From: CAVRRZ01 sp963723745 | Lineage (GTDB): Bacteria; Actinomycetota; Actinomycetes; Mycobacteriales; Geodermatophilaceae | DNA length: 64,000 nucleotides | NCBI GenBank assembly: GCA_963723745.1 | Contig: CAVRRZ010000004.1 | Span: 124,001-188,000, forward strand | Reading direction: 5' to 3' | Shown here: positions 25,676 through 34,413 of the stretch, piece after piece | How the letters are laid out: each line of letters starts with the position of its first letter | Numbering within the stretch: position 1 is the first letter of the stretch | The notes under the pieces: generated by a model | Seen by the model: only the letters and a program-made list of their open reading frames with translations | Told to the model about the DNA's origin: nothing | The model's database searches: none | Translations under genes and position numbers: made by a program

Positions 25676-26239
25676 TCAGCGCGCTGGGCGCGGCGGGAGT
25701 GCCATCGCCTCGAGGCCGCGCAGGATCGCGGTCACGCCGAATCGGAACGCGTCGGGAGAATCGGTCGAATCCGGCCCGGCGTCGAAAATTCTGGCCCGCG
25801 CCAGTTCGGCCCGGTTCTGCTCTTCGGCCACGAAGCCGAGCACATAGTGCACCAGGGTCTGGGCAGCCCATCGAGCCCGCTTCGGGCTGAACTGTCCGGC
25901 GAACAGCTGTTCCAGGTCACTCAGCGGAGCCAGCGCCCCGGGTTTGAAGGCACGCGCGAACGAGATCACGTCCGCGCTGTCGCGGACTCCCAGCAGGGCG
26001 CGGCGCAGGTCGGCCGCCGCACGCGCCGGGTCGGTGCCCGAGAGAGTCACCGTGCTGTCGGTCAGGATTCGTTGCGCCACCGCGGCGAGCAGCTCCTGCT
26101 TGCTCGGCACGTAATAGTAGAGCGCGCCCGGCGCCACGCCGAGATCTTGCGCCAGCCGCCGCATCGACACTCCGGCCAGGCCGTGCTTGCGCAGCGTCGA
26201 ATAGGCGGTGTCGACGATCCGCTCTCGACTCAGGCTCAC
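25676..26239 (-). CDS. bioQ: BioQ-like TetR-family repressor of the biotin operon
   Basis: A 187-residue TetR-family protein with an N-terminal helix-turn-helix (RERIVDTAYSTLRKHGLAGVSMRRLAQDLGVAPGALYYYVPSKQELLAAVAQRIL) and a helical C-terminal ligand domain. It is divergent from bioB with 113 bases between. The GTG start at 26239 has GGAGA four bases upstream. Divergent TetR regulators of biotin genes in Corynebacterium and Mycobacterium (BioQ) bind TGAAC-N3-GTTAC-type dyads. Here the gap contains TTTGAAC-GGT-GTTCAAA. The name is given on family, position and operator agreement, not on a sequence search. Confidence 0.8.
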   Translation of the reverse strand: MSLSRERIVDTAYSTLRKHGLAGVSMRRLAQDLGVAPGALYYYVPSKQELLAAVAQRILTDSTVTLSGTDPARAAADLRRALLGVRDSADVISFARAFKPGALAPLSDLEQLFAGQFSPKRARWAAQTLVHYVLGFVAEEQNRAELARARIFDAGPDSTDSPDAFRFGVTAILRGLEAMALPPRPAR

Positions 26240-26340
26240 TGCTCTCCTTCGGCTTTCGCGTCGTTCATGTCATGTCTCTGGTCGCATGTTGCTGCTGGCC
26301 GGTCCAGTGTGGCCGGAGGGCACGCGGAGGGCGTCCCTGG

Positions 26341-26361
26341 TACCTTTGAACGGTGTTCAAA
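26341..26361 (+). promoter_or_regulatory. bioB promoter with BioQ-type palindromic operator over the start codon
   Basis: A perfect palindrome, TTTGAACGGTGTTCAAA (26345-26361), overlaps the GTG start of bioB at 26353. TACCTT at 26341-26346 is a good -10 element, placing transcription start at or next to the GTG, so the mRNA would be leaderless. A repressor on this dyad would block both polymerase and the start site. No matching -35 was seen. The dyad core agrees with the BioQ consensus TGAAC-N3-GTTAC. Confidence 0.72.
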
Positions 26362-27414
26362 TACTGGGATGAGCTCGCCGACCACCAGCTGGCCGGCGGC
26401 CGGCTGAGCCGCGAACAGGCCCACGCCGTCCTCAGCTCGCACGATGACGACCTGCTGATGTTGGTCGCCGCGGCCGGGCGTCTGCGCCGGGCCCACTTCG
26501 CCAACTGGGTGAAGGTCAACTACCTGGTCAACCTGAAATCCGGACTGTGTCCGGAGGACTGCGGCTACTGCTCACAACGCCTCGGCTCGTCCGCGGACGT
26601 GCTGACCTACTCCTGGCTCTCCCCGGACGAGACGGTCCGGCAGGCCGCCGCCGGTATCGCAGGCGGCGCCTCCCGGGTGTGTCTGGTCGCCAGCGGCCGC
26701 GGCCCGAGTGCCCGCGACGTCGACCGGGTCGCCGGCGTCGTCGGCCGGTTGAAGGCCGAGCACCCCGATGTCGAGGTCTGCGCATGCCTCGGCCTGCTCC
26801 GCGACGGGCAGGCCGACCGGCTCAAGGCGGCCGGCGTCGACGCGTACAACCACAACGTCAACACCAGCGAATCCCGCTACGCCGAGATCTGCAGCACGCA
26901 CGATTACGCCGACCGGGTCGACACGGTGCAGAAGGCCAAGACCGCCGGGCTGTCGCCGTGCTCGGGGCTGATCGTCGGCATGGGCGAATCCGACGACGAG
27001 CTCATCGACGCAATCTTCGCGCTGCGCGATCTGGGCAGCGACTCCATCCCGGTCAACTTCCTGATGCCCTTCGACGGAACCCCGCTGGCCGACACCTGGC
27101 TACTCACGCCGGCGCGCTGCCTACGCATCCTGGCCCTGGCCCGGTTCGCCTGCCCGGCCACGGAGATCCGGATGGCCGGCGGTCGGGAGATGCATCTGCG
27201 CTCGCTGCAGCCGCTGGCGCTGCACGTGGCCAACTCGCTGTTCCTGGGCGACTACCTGACCAGCGAGGGCCAGGCCGCCCAGACTGACCTGACGATGATC
27301 GCCGACGCGGGGTTCCGCGTGCTCGGCGAGCAGCGCGAGATCGCCGGCGACAGCCGTGCGCCGGTGGCGGTCCGGCAGCGCGGCGCCGGCACCGACCTCG
27401 CGCCCAACGCCTGA
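26353..27414 (+). CDS. bioB: Biotin synthase
   Basis: The radical SAM enzyme that inserts sulfur into dethiobiotin, the last step of biotin synthesis. The 353-residue product has the radical SAM cluster motif CPEDCGYC near residue 65. It also has the conserved BioB segments YNHNVNTSESRYAEICSTHDYADRVDTV, CSGLIVGMGESDDELIDA, VNFLMPFDGTPLA and RMAGGREMHLRSLQPLALHVANSLFLGDYLTSEGQ. Length and motifs are typical and nothing is missing. The only reasonable start is the GTG at 26353, which lacks a ribosome-binding site and sits in the operator, suggesting leaderless translation. bioA follows after 11 bases. Confidence 0.95.
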   Translation: MFKYWDELADHQLAGGRLSREQAHAVLSSHDDDLLMLVAAAGRLRRAHFANWVKVNYLVNLKSGLCPEDCGYCSQRLGSSADVLTYSWLSPDETVRQAAAGIAGGASRVCLVASGRGPSARDVDRVAGVVGRLKAEHPDVEVCACLGLLRDGQADRLKAAGVDAYNHNVNTSESRYAEICSTHDYADRVDTVQKAKTAGLSPCSGLIVGMGESDDELIDAIFALRDLGSDSIPVNFLMPFDGTPLADTWLLTPARCLRILALARFACPATEIRMAGGREMHLRSLQPLALHVANSLFLGDYLTSEGQAAQTDLTMIADAGFRVLGEQREIAGDSRAPVAVRQRGAGTDLAPNA

Positions 27415-27425
27415 GGGGCCACCTC

Positions 27426-28808
27426 ATGAACCTGCTGGCCGAACACCCCGAACCGCCGGAACCGAGCGCACCGACCGGGCCGAGCCTGGTGGAACGCGAC
27501 CGCGGCCTGCTCTGGCATCCTTACGCGGCGCTGGATGGGCCGGACTTGTACGCGGTTCGGGCCGCGGCCGGCGTCCGGCTCGAGCTGGAGGCGGCCGACG
27601 GCGCCCGGTTCGACGCGATCGACGCGATGAGCTCGTGGTGGTGCGCGATCCACGGCTACCGCAACGCTGCCCTGGACGCGGCTCTGACCGAGCAGGCGGC
27701 CCAGTTCAGCCACGTGATGTTCGGCGGGCTCACCCACGAGCCGGCGGTGCGACTGGCCGAGGATCTAGTCCGGCTCACCCCGGACCCGGTGCGGCACGTG
27801 TTCTTCGCCGACTCGGGGTCGGTATCGGTCGAGGTCGCGCTGAAGCTGGCGGTGCAGTACCAGGCCGCCCGCGGCCGTCCCGGCCGTCGCCGGTTCCTCG
27901 CGCTGCGCGGCGGCTACCACGGCGACACCACCGGAGCGATGAGCGTGTGCGACCCCGTCGACGGCATGCACGCGCTGTTTCCCGGGCTGGTCGCCGAACA
28001 GCTGTTCCTGCCGCGGCCCCCATCGGCGACGCTTGCCGGCGGGCAGTTCGTCGCGGCCCCGTTCGCCGACGGACGACTCGCCGACGCCCTCGGCGAATGG
28101 GTCGCCGTCGCCGAGCAGACGGTCGCCGAGAACGAGGCCGACATTGCCGCCATCGTGGTCGAGCCGGTGTTGCAGGGCGCCGGCGGCATGCACGTCTACC
28201 CATCCCGCGTGCTCACCGAGCTGCGCCGGATCGCCGACCAGTACGGCATCCTGCTGATCGCCGACGAAATCGCCACCGGGTTCGGCCGGACCGGGGCGCT
28301 GTTCGGCGTCGACTGGGCCGGCGTCGCGCCGGATGTGATGTGCGTCGGCAAAGCACTCACCGGCGGCTACCTGACCCTGGCCGCGGTGCTGACGACGACC
28401 GCGGTCGCCGAGGCGATCACCCGCTCCGAGCAGCGCGCGTTGCTGCACGGCCCCACGTTCATGGCCAATCCGCTGGCCTGTGCCGTCGCGTCGGCGTCGC
28501 TCGCGCTGCTGACCGAGGACCGCCGTCGCCGGGTCAACGAGATCGGGGCCGAGCTGGCCGTGGCGCTGGCCCCGGCCGCGACCCTGGCCTCGGTGCGCGA
28601 TGTCCGGGTGCTCGGAGCGGTCGGCGTCGTCCAGTTGTCCGAGCCGGTGGACGTCACCCGGGTCGCCCGAGCCGCGCTCGAGCACGGCGTATGGGTCCGC
28701 CCGTTCCGCGACCTCGTCTACACGATGCCGCCCTATGTCAGCGATCCCGGCGAGATCACCACCATCGGCGCGGCGATCACGGCCGCGGTGGCCGAGGTGC
28801 ACGGCTGA
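27426..28808 (+). CDS. bioA: Adenosylmethionine-8-amino-7-oxononanoate aminotransferase
   Basis: The PLP enzyme converting KAPA to DAPA with S-adenosylmethionine as amino donor. The 460-residue product carries the class III aminotransferase pattern. Substrate-side motifs are LLWHPYAAL and MSSWWCAIHGYRN near the N-terminus. YHGDTTGAMSV and the Asp motif LLIADEIATGFGRTG follow. The PLP lysine lies in CVGKALTGGYLTLAA. RALLHGPTFMANPLACA matches the dimer-contributed phosphate site. ATG at 27426 has GAGGGG upstream. bioF starts one base after the stop. Confidence 0.94.
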   Translation: MNLLAEHPEPPEPSAPTGPSLVERDRGLLWHPYAALDGPDLYAVRAAAGVRLELEAADGARFDAIDAMSSWWCAIHGYRNAALDAALTEQAAQFSHVMFGGLTHEPAVRLAEDLVRLTPDPVRHVFFADSGSVSVEVALKLAVQYQAARGRPGRRRFLALRGGYHGDTTGAMSVCDPVDGMHALFPGLVAEQLFLPRPPSATLAGGQFVAAPFADGRLADALGEWVAVAEQTVAENEADIAAIVVEPVLQGAGGMHVYPSRVLTELRRIADQYGILLIADEIATGFGRTGALFGVDWAGVAPDVMCVGKALTGGYLTLAAVLTTTAVAEAITRSEQRALLHGPTFMANPLACAVASASLALLTEDRRRRVNEIGAELAVALAPAATLASVRDVRVLGAVGVVQLSEPVDVTRVARAALEHGVWVRPFRDLVYTMPPYVSDPGEITTIGAAITAAVAEVHG

Positions 28809-28809
28809 C

Positions 28810-29952
28810 ATGGGCGCGATGCAGGACTGGCTGATCGCCGCGGCCGCGGCCCGGACCCAGCGCGGCGGCGTACGCAGCGCCGACGTCCGTCGCAACCCCG
28901 AGTCGCACGGCGCTATGCTCGACCTCGCCTCCAACGACTACCTGGGCCTGGCCGGCGACCCCCGCCTGAAGGAGGCCGCGCACGAGGCCATCCGCCGGTT
29001 TGGCGCGGGCGCACGGGCGTCCCGGGTGGTCACGGGCACCACGACCATCCATGTCGAGTTGGAACGCGAACTGGCCGAGCTCGTCGCCACGCCGGCCGCC
29101 GTGGCCTTCTCCAGCGGCTACACCGCGAACATCGGAGTGCTCACCGCGCTCGGCGGCCCGCGCACGCTGATCGTGCGCGACGCCCACTGCCACGCCTCCC
29201 TGATCGACGGCGCCAGGCTGTCCCGCTCCCCCGTCGAGATCTGCCCGCACAATGACCTCGACGCACTGACCCGGCTGCTGCGCGAGCGCAACCAGCCGCG
29301 CGCGATCGTGGTCATTGAGTCGATCTACTCGGTGCTCGGCGACGCCGCCGACATCGCGGCCACAGCCGCGGTGTGCGCCGAACACGACGCCCTGCTGGTG
29401 GTCGACGAGGCCCACGGGATCGGGGTGGCCGGGGCGGGACGCGGGGCGGTGAACGCGGCGGGACTGGCCGGAGCCGAACACGTCGTGGTGACCGCAACGC
29501 TGTCCAAGGCGCTCGGCTCGCAGGGCGGTGCCGTGCTCGGCTCACACCTGGTGCGCGAGCAGGTTGTCAACGCGGCCCGCACCTTCCTATTCGACACGGC
29601 GCTCGCCCCGGCCGCAGCGGCGGCCGCGGCCGCCGCCTGCCGCATCGTCGTAGCCGAGCCCCAGCGCGTGGCCGCGCTGCACCAGGTGGCGGCCGGGATC
29701 GCCGCGAGCGCGGGCATCGATGCCGCTCCCGGAGCGGTGCAGTCGATCCCGGTCGGCTCGGCCCAGGCCGCGGTCGCCGTCGCGCAACGGCTCTATGACA
29801 ACGGCGTGGTGGTGGGGTGCTTCCGGCCGCCGTCGGTGCCCGACGGCATCTCCCGGATCCGGCTCACCGCCCGGGCCACGCTCGAACTCGCCGCCGCCGA
29901 ACGGGCCGCCGCGACCGCGCGGGCCACGACCCTCCGGTCCGTGACAGCATGA
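28810..29952 (+). CDS. bioF: 8-amino-7-oxononanoate synthase
   Basis: The PLP-dependent enzyme condensing pimeloyl-ACP/CoA with alanine to KAPA, 380 residues. It has the alpha-oxoamine synthase features: LDLASNDYLGLAGDPRL at the N-terminus, GTTTIHVELERELAEL, DEAHGIGVAGAGRG and the PLP lysine in TLSKALGSQGGAVLGS, then IRLTARATLE near the end. The ATG at 28810 follows the bioA stop by one base; the longer open frame lies inside bioA. Its stop overlaps the P450 start as ATGA. Confidence 0.93.
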   Translation: MGAMQDWLIAAAAARTQRGGVRSADVRRNPESHGAMLDLASNDYLGLAGDPRLKEAAHEAIRRFGAGARASRVVTGTTTIHVELERELAELVATPAAVAFSSGYTANIGVLTALGGPRTLIVRDAHCHASLIDGARLSRSPVEICPHNDLDALTRLLRERNQPRAIVVIESIYSVLGDAADIAATAAVCAEHDALLVVDEAHGIGVAGAGRGAVNAAGLAGAEHVVVTATLSKALGSQGGAVLGSHLVREQVVNAARTFLFDTALAPAAAAAAAAACRIVVAEPQRVAALHQVAAGIAASAGIDAAPGAVQSIPVGSAQAAVAVAQRLYDNGVVVGCFRPPSVPDGISRIRLTARATLELAAAERAAATARATTLRSVTA

Positions 29953-31055
29953 ACACCCCCGCGCCGACTTGTCCCGCGTCCGGCTATCACGTCGTTCGTG
30001 ACCCGGCCACGGTGCGGGACGTGCTGGGGCGCCCGGCGGACTTCCCGCCGAGCACCGCCCTCAGCGCCGTCACCGCGTTGAGCCCACAGGCGCTTCGCAT
30101 CCTGAACACCGTGCGGTTTGCGCTGCCGCCGGTGCTCGCCTCGGCGAGCGGGGGGCTGCACGCCCGGGTCCGGCGGGTCGTGGCCGGGTTCTTCACCCCG
30201 GCCACCGTGGCCGCGCTCGGCCCGACCGTGGCCGGGCTGACCGCACAGCAGGTCGGGAAGGTGAACGAGCGCCTGACCGCCGGGCAGGTCGACCTGGCTG
30301 CCATGATCGCCCAACCCGTCCCACTCCAGATCATGCAACAGCTCACCGGCATCGAGTGCCCCGCCTCGATCGGCCACTGGAGCCGGGACTCGCTCGAACT
30401 GTTCTGGGGCTGGCCGTCGCCCGAGCGGCAGCTCGAACTCGCCGTCAGCGCCGCCGCCTTCTACGCCTGGCTGGCCGAGCGGGTGCGGGCCGATCGCTAC
30501 AGCGACAACCTGTTCGGCGCGCTCGCGGACGCTGGGCTGACCGAGAGCCAGATCTGTTCGCTCGGGTACTTCCTGCTGATCGCGGGCCACGAAACCACCG
30601 CGCTGCTCATCGCGACCGGGCTGCACCGGGCCCTCGCCCAGCCGGTCCGGTGGCAGGCACTGGCCGATGGTGGGTCGGCCCGGACCTTCGTCCGGCGACT
30701 GCTGGCCACCGAGTCGTCCGTCCCGACCTGGCGGCGCGTCGCCGCCGTCGCCACCGAGCTCGATGGAGCGCCGGTCGCGGCCGGCGCCGAGATCCTGCTC
30801 GAACTCACCGGCCGTCACCCCCTGGGGGCGCCCGAGCCCGCGTACGGGCTGGCCTTCGGGTATGGCATCCACCGCTGCCTGGGCGCCCGGCTGGCCGAAC
30901 TGGAGACCGGCGTGGTGATCGAAACCGCGGCCCGCCACCTGCACCCGGTACGACCCGCCGGGCCGGAACCTGACTGGCTGCGACTGTTGTCGTTCCAGGG
31001 GCCGCGCACCGTGCTCGTACGGCGCGATCCCCGCAACGGGACGGACAGGCCATGA
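29949..31055 (+). CDS. Cytochrome P450 in the biotin operon (BioI-like role proposed), lacks ExxR
   Basis: A 368-residue class I-type cytochrome P450. The heme-ligand loop FGYGIHRCLGARLAELE and the I-helix LLIAGHETTALL are intact. The K-helix that should carry ExxR reads FVRRLLATESSVPTWRR. Where relatives have E-x-x-R (EELLR), this has RRLLA, so both residues are replaced. The segment between the K-helix and the heme loop is also short (LELTGRHPLGAPEPAYGLAFGYG), lacking the usual ANRDP...F.DPD meander. It is translationally coupled to bioF and bioD by ATGA on both sides. A P450 in a bio operon suggests formation of pimeloyl units by fatty-acyl cleavage, as Bacillus BioI does. That role is inferred, and the missing motif makes activity uncertain. 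Confidence 0.85.
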   Translation: MNTPAPTCPASGYHVVRDPATVRDVLGRPADFPPSTALSAVTALSPQALRILNTVRFALPPVLASASGGLHARVRRVVAGFFTPATVAALGPTVAGLTAQQVGKVNERLTAGQVDLAAMIAQPVPLQIMQQLTGIECPASIGHWSRDSLELFWGWPSPERQLELAVSAAAFYAWLAERVRADRYSDNLFGALADAGLTESQICSLGYFLLIAGHETTALLIATGLHRALAQPVRWQALADGGSARTFVRRLLATESSVPTWRRVAAVATELDGAPVAAGAEILLELTGRHPLGAPEPAYGLAFGYGIHRCLGARLAELETGVVIETAARHLHPVRPAGPEPDWLRLLSFQGPRTVLVRRDPRNGTDRP

Positions 31056-31732
31056 CCGCCGGACTGCCGCGCATCCTGATCGTCACCGGTACCGACACCG
31101 ACGTCGGCAAGACGATCGCCACCGCCGCGCTGGCCTCCGCGCTTGCCGCGCGGGGACGGACCGTTGCGGTCTACAAGCCGGTCCAGGCCGGCACGGATAA
31201 CGGCGTTGGCGACATCGACGTGGTCGGCCGACTGGCCGGGATACCCGATATCCACGAGGGAATCCGGCTGCCCCTACCGATGGCCCCGGTCGCCGCCGCG
31301 GCCCGATCCGGGGTCGCGATCCCACCCGTAGACCAGCACGTCCGCGCCGTCAACCACCTCGCCGAGACCCACGACCACACCCTGGTCGAAGGGGCCGGCG
31401 GACTACTCGTGCGCCTGGACGAGCAAGGGCACACGCTGGCCGATCTCGCCACCGGCTGCGCCCACCAGGCCGCCGCGGTACTGGTCTGCCGGGCCGGGCT
31501 CGGCACCCTCAACCACACCGAGCTCAGCCTGGAAGCGCTCGACCGACGCAAGATTCCGGTGCTGGGCGTGCTCATCGGCTCGTGGCCGCAGCATCCCAGC
31601 GAGATCGACGAGAGCAACCGCGCCTTCCTCGCCGCCCTTTCCGTCGCGCTCCTCGGCGCCATCCCGGAACGGGCAGCCGCCCTCGATCCCGCCGTGTTCC
31701 GCACCCGGGCCAGTGGCTGGATCACCGTGTAG
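31052..31732 (+). CDS. bioD: Dethiobiotin synthetase
   Basis: The ATP-dependent carboxylase that closes the ureido ring of dethiobiotin from DAPA and CO2. The 226-residue product has the P-loop ILIVTGTDTDVGKTIATAALA at the N-terminus, KPVQAGTDNG after the second strand, and TLVEGAGGLLVRLDEQGHTLADLA, the conserved central motif. Length matches the family. It overlaps the P450 stop by ATGA and is the last gene of the operon. No bioC, bioH, bioW or bioZ is seen nearby. Confidence 0.93.
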   Translation: MTAGLPRILIVTGTDTDVGKTIATAALASALAARGRTVAVYKPVQAGTDNGVGDIDVVGRLAGIPDIHEGIRLPLPMAPVAAAARSGVAIPPVDQHVRAVNHLAETHDHTLVEGAGGLLVRLDEQGHTLADLATGCAHQAAAVLVCRAGLGTLNHTELSLEALDRRKIPVLGVLIGSWPQHPSEIDESNRAFLAALSVALLGAIPERAAALDPAVFRTRASGWITV

Positions 31733-31929
31733 ATGAGGTCGTCGCTGCCATGATCGACAGGCGAATCAGAACCCCAGCGACTTCGGGGGAACCGTCACCC
31801 TCGCTACACAATCCCCGATTAAGGACGACCACCCTCGCTCGGACCAATCTGCTAAGTAAAAGCACGCAGAAGGCACGACCCGGGGCCCGTAGCCGTCTTG
31901 ACCAGCAGAGAAGTGGTCAAGAGCCATCG
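31733..31929. other. Spacer with a decayed integrase 3' end before att copy 2
   Basis: No complete gene is seen. At 31869 the bases GAAGGCACG recur, in the same position relative to the tRNA fragment (62 bases before its start) as in the intact integrase (61). In that frame the codons read HAEGTTRGP and then TAG, recalling the integrase end EGTAPS. A TAA interrupts the frame at 31857. I take it as the remains of an older integrase gene. Confidence 0.45.
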
Positions 31930-31930
31930 C

Positions 31931-31974
31931 CTTCCACGCTGGCCATGCCGGTCCGATCCCGGTCACCCGCTCCA
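31931..31974 (+). repeat. tRNA-Gly(TCC) 3' fragment, copy 2
   Basis: Anticodon loop CTTCCAC, stem GCTGG, variable CCATG, T-arm GCCGG-TCCGATC-CCGGT, acceptor CACCCGC and TCCA. It differs from copy 3 at two of 44 positions. There is no 5' half. It marks the right end of element 2 (biotin island). The IS3 inverted repeat begins eight bases later. Confidence 0.78.
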
Positions 31975-32305
31975 AGTACAAGGGGACTGCTGCACGGATA
32001 GGTGACAGGTTGGGTCAGGCCGCCTGAGCGACCAGTGTGGGTGTGATGGTCTCGTATTCGATGGGGGTGAGTCGACCGAGGGCGTCTTGGCGGCGCCGGC
32101 GGTGGTAGGTACGTTCGATCCAGGTGACGATCGCGATCCGCAGCTCCTGTCGAGTGCGCCAAAGGCGGCGGTCGAGGACGTTCTTCTGCAGGAGCGCGAA
32201 GAATGACTCCATGGCCGCGTTGTCGCCGGCTGCGCCGACGCGGCCCATCGATCCGGTCAGCTGGTGCCGGTTGAGGGCGGAGACGAATTTCCGGCTGCGA
32301 AATTG

Positions 32306-33804
32306 GGCAGGTTCAACCAGTCGATGCAACACCGGGCTGTTGGAGGGACAGTAGCTGCTCGGCGAAGACCTCCGCGGGGGTCTTCCAGCCCAGCGCCTTG
32401 CGGGGCCTGTCGTTGATCGCCAGCGCGACGGCTTCGAGGTCGTCTGCGGACCAGCGGGACAGGTCGGTGCCCTTGGGAAAGTACTGGCGCAGCAGCCCGT
32501 TGGTGTTCTCGTTGCTCGGTCGCTGCCAGGGCGAGTGCGGGTCGGCGAAGAACACCTTGGTGCCGGTGTCGAGGGCGAACTGGGCGTGACCGGAGAGCTC
32601 TTTGCCGCGGTCCCAGGTGAGCGTCTGCCTCAGCTGCTCGGGCAGCCGCGTGATTGATGCGGTCAGCGCCGCGTTCATCGCGACCGCACCGTACCCGCCG
32701 AGCGAGGGCCCGTTCTTCACCACCGGCTGCTGGCCCCAGCCCTCCAGACGCGGGAGATGCACCAGGATCGTGGAGCGGCTCGAGCGTTCCACGAGCGTGC
32801 CGATCGCCGACCGGCCGGTGCCGATGATCAAGTCGCCTTCCCAGTGGCCCGGGACGGCCCGGTCGGCGGCTTCGGCGGGCCGCTGGCTGAAGACCACGTC
32901 GGCGGTGACGTGCCCCTGGGGCTTGTTGCGTGTGCGGGCTCGTGGCTCGCGCAACGCCCGCCCGGTGCGCAGGCACGCGACGAGCTCACGCTTGAGCGCA
33001 CCACGCCCCTGGATGAACAACGCCTGGTAGATCGCCTCATGGCTGATCCGCATCGACTCATCGTCGGGGAAGTCCAGCACCAGGCGGTTGCTGATCTGCT
33101 CGGGGCTCCAGGAGGTGGCCCAGCGCCGATCTGCCCGGTGAGGCTTCATCTTGCGCCCCTTCCACCCGGCCGCGGCCGGCCCGGCCACGGCCGTGCCATC
33201 AACGCGCCGAACGGTGCCGTCCAAGCGTTCCTGGACGTAATCGCGCAGGCGCTGGTTGGTCACCAGCTTGGCGACCTTGGGGCGCTTGGCGGCCTGCTGG
33301 GACTTCCACTGGGCCACCGTTGCGCGGTACTCGAGCCGGCCTCCGCGGGTGGCGGCGTTGCGGCGCAGCTCGCGGGAGATCGTCGCCGGATCGCGCCGCA
33401 CAGCGCGGGCGATCTGGCGGACCCCGGCGCCCTTGGCGCGCAAGATCGCGATCTCCTCGCGTTCCTCGAACGTGAGGTGGCGGCCCGTGGGCTCGGCCAG
33501 CGAGATCGGCGGCATGCCGCCAGCGTGGCGAAACCACCGGGTACCCACTGGCCAGGACACGCCGACGGACAGTGACGCCTCGACCGTGGTGACCCCGGTG
33601 GCGATCAGCCGCCAGAACTCGCGCTGCACCGCTCGCGAGGGCTCTGGCCGGCCCGGCGAGCGCATCGCCGGCCGAAGGGCACGGTCAGCACGCCACTGCC
33701 GCCGCAAGGCCTCGGGGACATCGCTGGTCTTCTTGCTCCAGTCCGCCGTCACCACGCCGCACACCTCCACGATCAGGGTGTTGCGACGACCGATGGAATC
33801 CGCC
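32306..33804 (-). mobile_element. IS30-family insertion sequence with 3-bp target duplication
   Basis: A 1499-base element inside the IS3 orfB. Imperfect 28-base terminal repeats agree at 21 positions: GGCAGGTTCAACCAGTCG at the left end, GGCGGATTCCATCGGTCG read inward from the right end, both continuing to GCAACACC. TTG is duplicated at 32303-32305 and 33805-33807. It encodes a single IS30 transposase. Confidence 0.85.
32313..33755 (-). CDS. IS30-family transposase
   Basis: About 480 residues. Helix-turn-helix regions lie near the N-terminus (GVTTVEASLSVGVSWPVGTRWFRHAGG) and in LTFEEREEIAILRAKGAGVRQIARAVRRDPATISRELRRN. The DDE catalytic core contains VPGHWEGDLIIG (first Asp), LTWDRGKELSGH (second Asp) and PWQRPSNENTNGLLRQYFPKGTDLS (Glu), all typical of IS30. 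GTG at 33755 is preferred because GGAGG lies seven bases upstream; an in-frame ATG further up falls outside the element. The gene looks intact and the element may still be active. Confidence 0.88.
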   Translation of the reverse strand: MVTADWSKKTSDVPEALRRQWRADRALRPAMRSPGRPEPSRAVQREFWRLIATGVTTVEASLSVGVSWPVGTRWFRHAGGMPPISLAEPTGRHLTFEEREEIAILRAKGAGVRQIARAVRRDPATISRELRRNAATRGGRLEYRATVAQWKSQQAAKRPKVAKLVTNQRLRDYVQERLDGTVRRVDGTAVAGPAAAGWKGRKMKPHRADRRWATSWSPEQISNRLVLDFPDDESMRISHEAIYQALFIQGRGALKRELVACLRTGRALREPRARTRNKPQGHVTADVVFSQRPAEAADRAVPGHWEGDLIIGTGRSAIGTLVERSSRSTILVHLPRLEGWGQQPVVKNGPSLGGYGAVAMNAALTASITRLPEQLRQTLTWDRGKELSGHAQFALDTGTKVFFADPHSPWQRPSNENTNGLLRQYFPKGTDLSRWSADDLEAVALAINDRPRKALGWKTPAEVFAEQLLSLQQPGVASTG

Positions 33805-34413
33805 TTGCGACCCGCGGTCCGAGTGCACGATGCAACCCGCCACGTCGGCGCCGTCGGCATGGCGCCGGGCGACCGCGGAATCGAGCGCGGTGACCGCGAG
33901 ACGGGACTTCATCCGGTCGTTGATGGAGTAGCCGACGATCCGGTTGGAGTGCACGTCTTTGATCGCGCAGAGGTAGAGCATGCCTTCAGCCGTGGCGTGT
34001 TCGGTGAGGTCGGTCAGCCACAGCTGGTTGGGCGCCTGGGCGGTGAAGACGCGCTGGACCCGGTCGTCATGCACCGGTGGCCCGGGACGGCTGCCCTTGC
34101 CTCGTCGGGGCTTGCCGAACGCGCTCCACCAGCGGTTATCCGCACAGATCGCCCACGCAGTGCGGGGCGCCATCGGTTGTCCGTTGGCCGCGGCCTCGTC
34201 GAGGAGGAACCGGTAGCCGAACTCCGGGTCGTCCCGGTGGGCGTCGAACAGCGCGTTCGCGCGGTAGGCCGCGACCAGGTCGCTGCTCGTGATCGGTGAA
34301 GCCAGCCACCGGTAGTAGGGCTGACGGGCGATCTTCAGTACCCGGCACGTCACCGCGACCGGCACCCGGACAGGGGCATCGGTCGCGGCGAGCTCACGGA
34401 CGAGCGGGTACAT

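Larger units (their letters stand above)
32015..34413 (-). pseudogene. IS3 orfB transposase, split by IS30
   Basis: The catalytic IS3 transposase is in two parts. The N-terminal part (34413 to 33805) starts MYPLVRELAATDAPVRVPVAVTCRVL and carries WLTDLTEHAT (first Asp) and CIVHSDRGSQ (second Asp). The C-terminal part (32305 to 32015) continues FRSRKFVSALNRHQLTGSMGRVG and has the catalytic Glu in AAMESFFALLQKNVLD. The break lies between GSQ and FRSR, exactly where the IS30 element sits, with CAA/TTG duplicated. Without the insertion the product would be about 300 residues. The element cannot move on its own now. Confidence 0.85.

Noticed and set aside
27356..28834. 492-codon + strand frame overlapping bioA
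   Set aside because: Arg/Pro-rich product with no domain; bioA in the other frame is complete with all PLP-site motifs.
31766..31981. Short - strand frame containing ERVTGIGPAWPAWKA
   Set aside because: It is the antisense reading of the tRNA fragment. Similar frames appear over all three copies, which is a known annotation trap.
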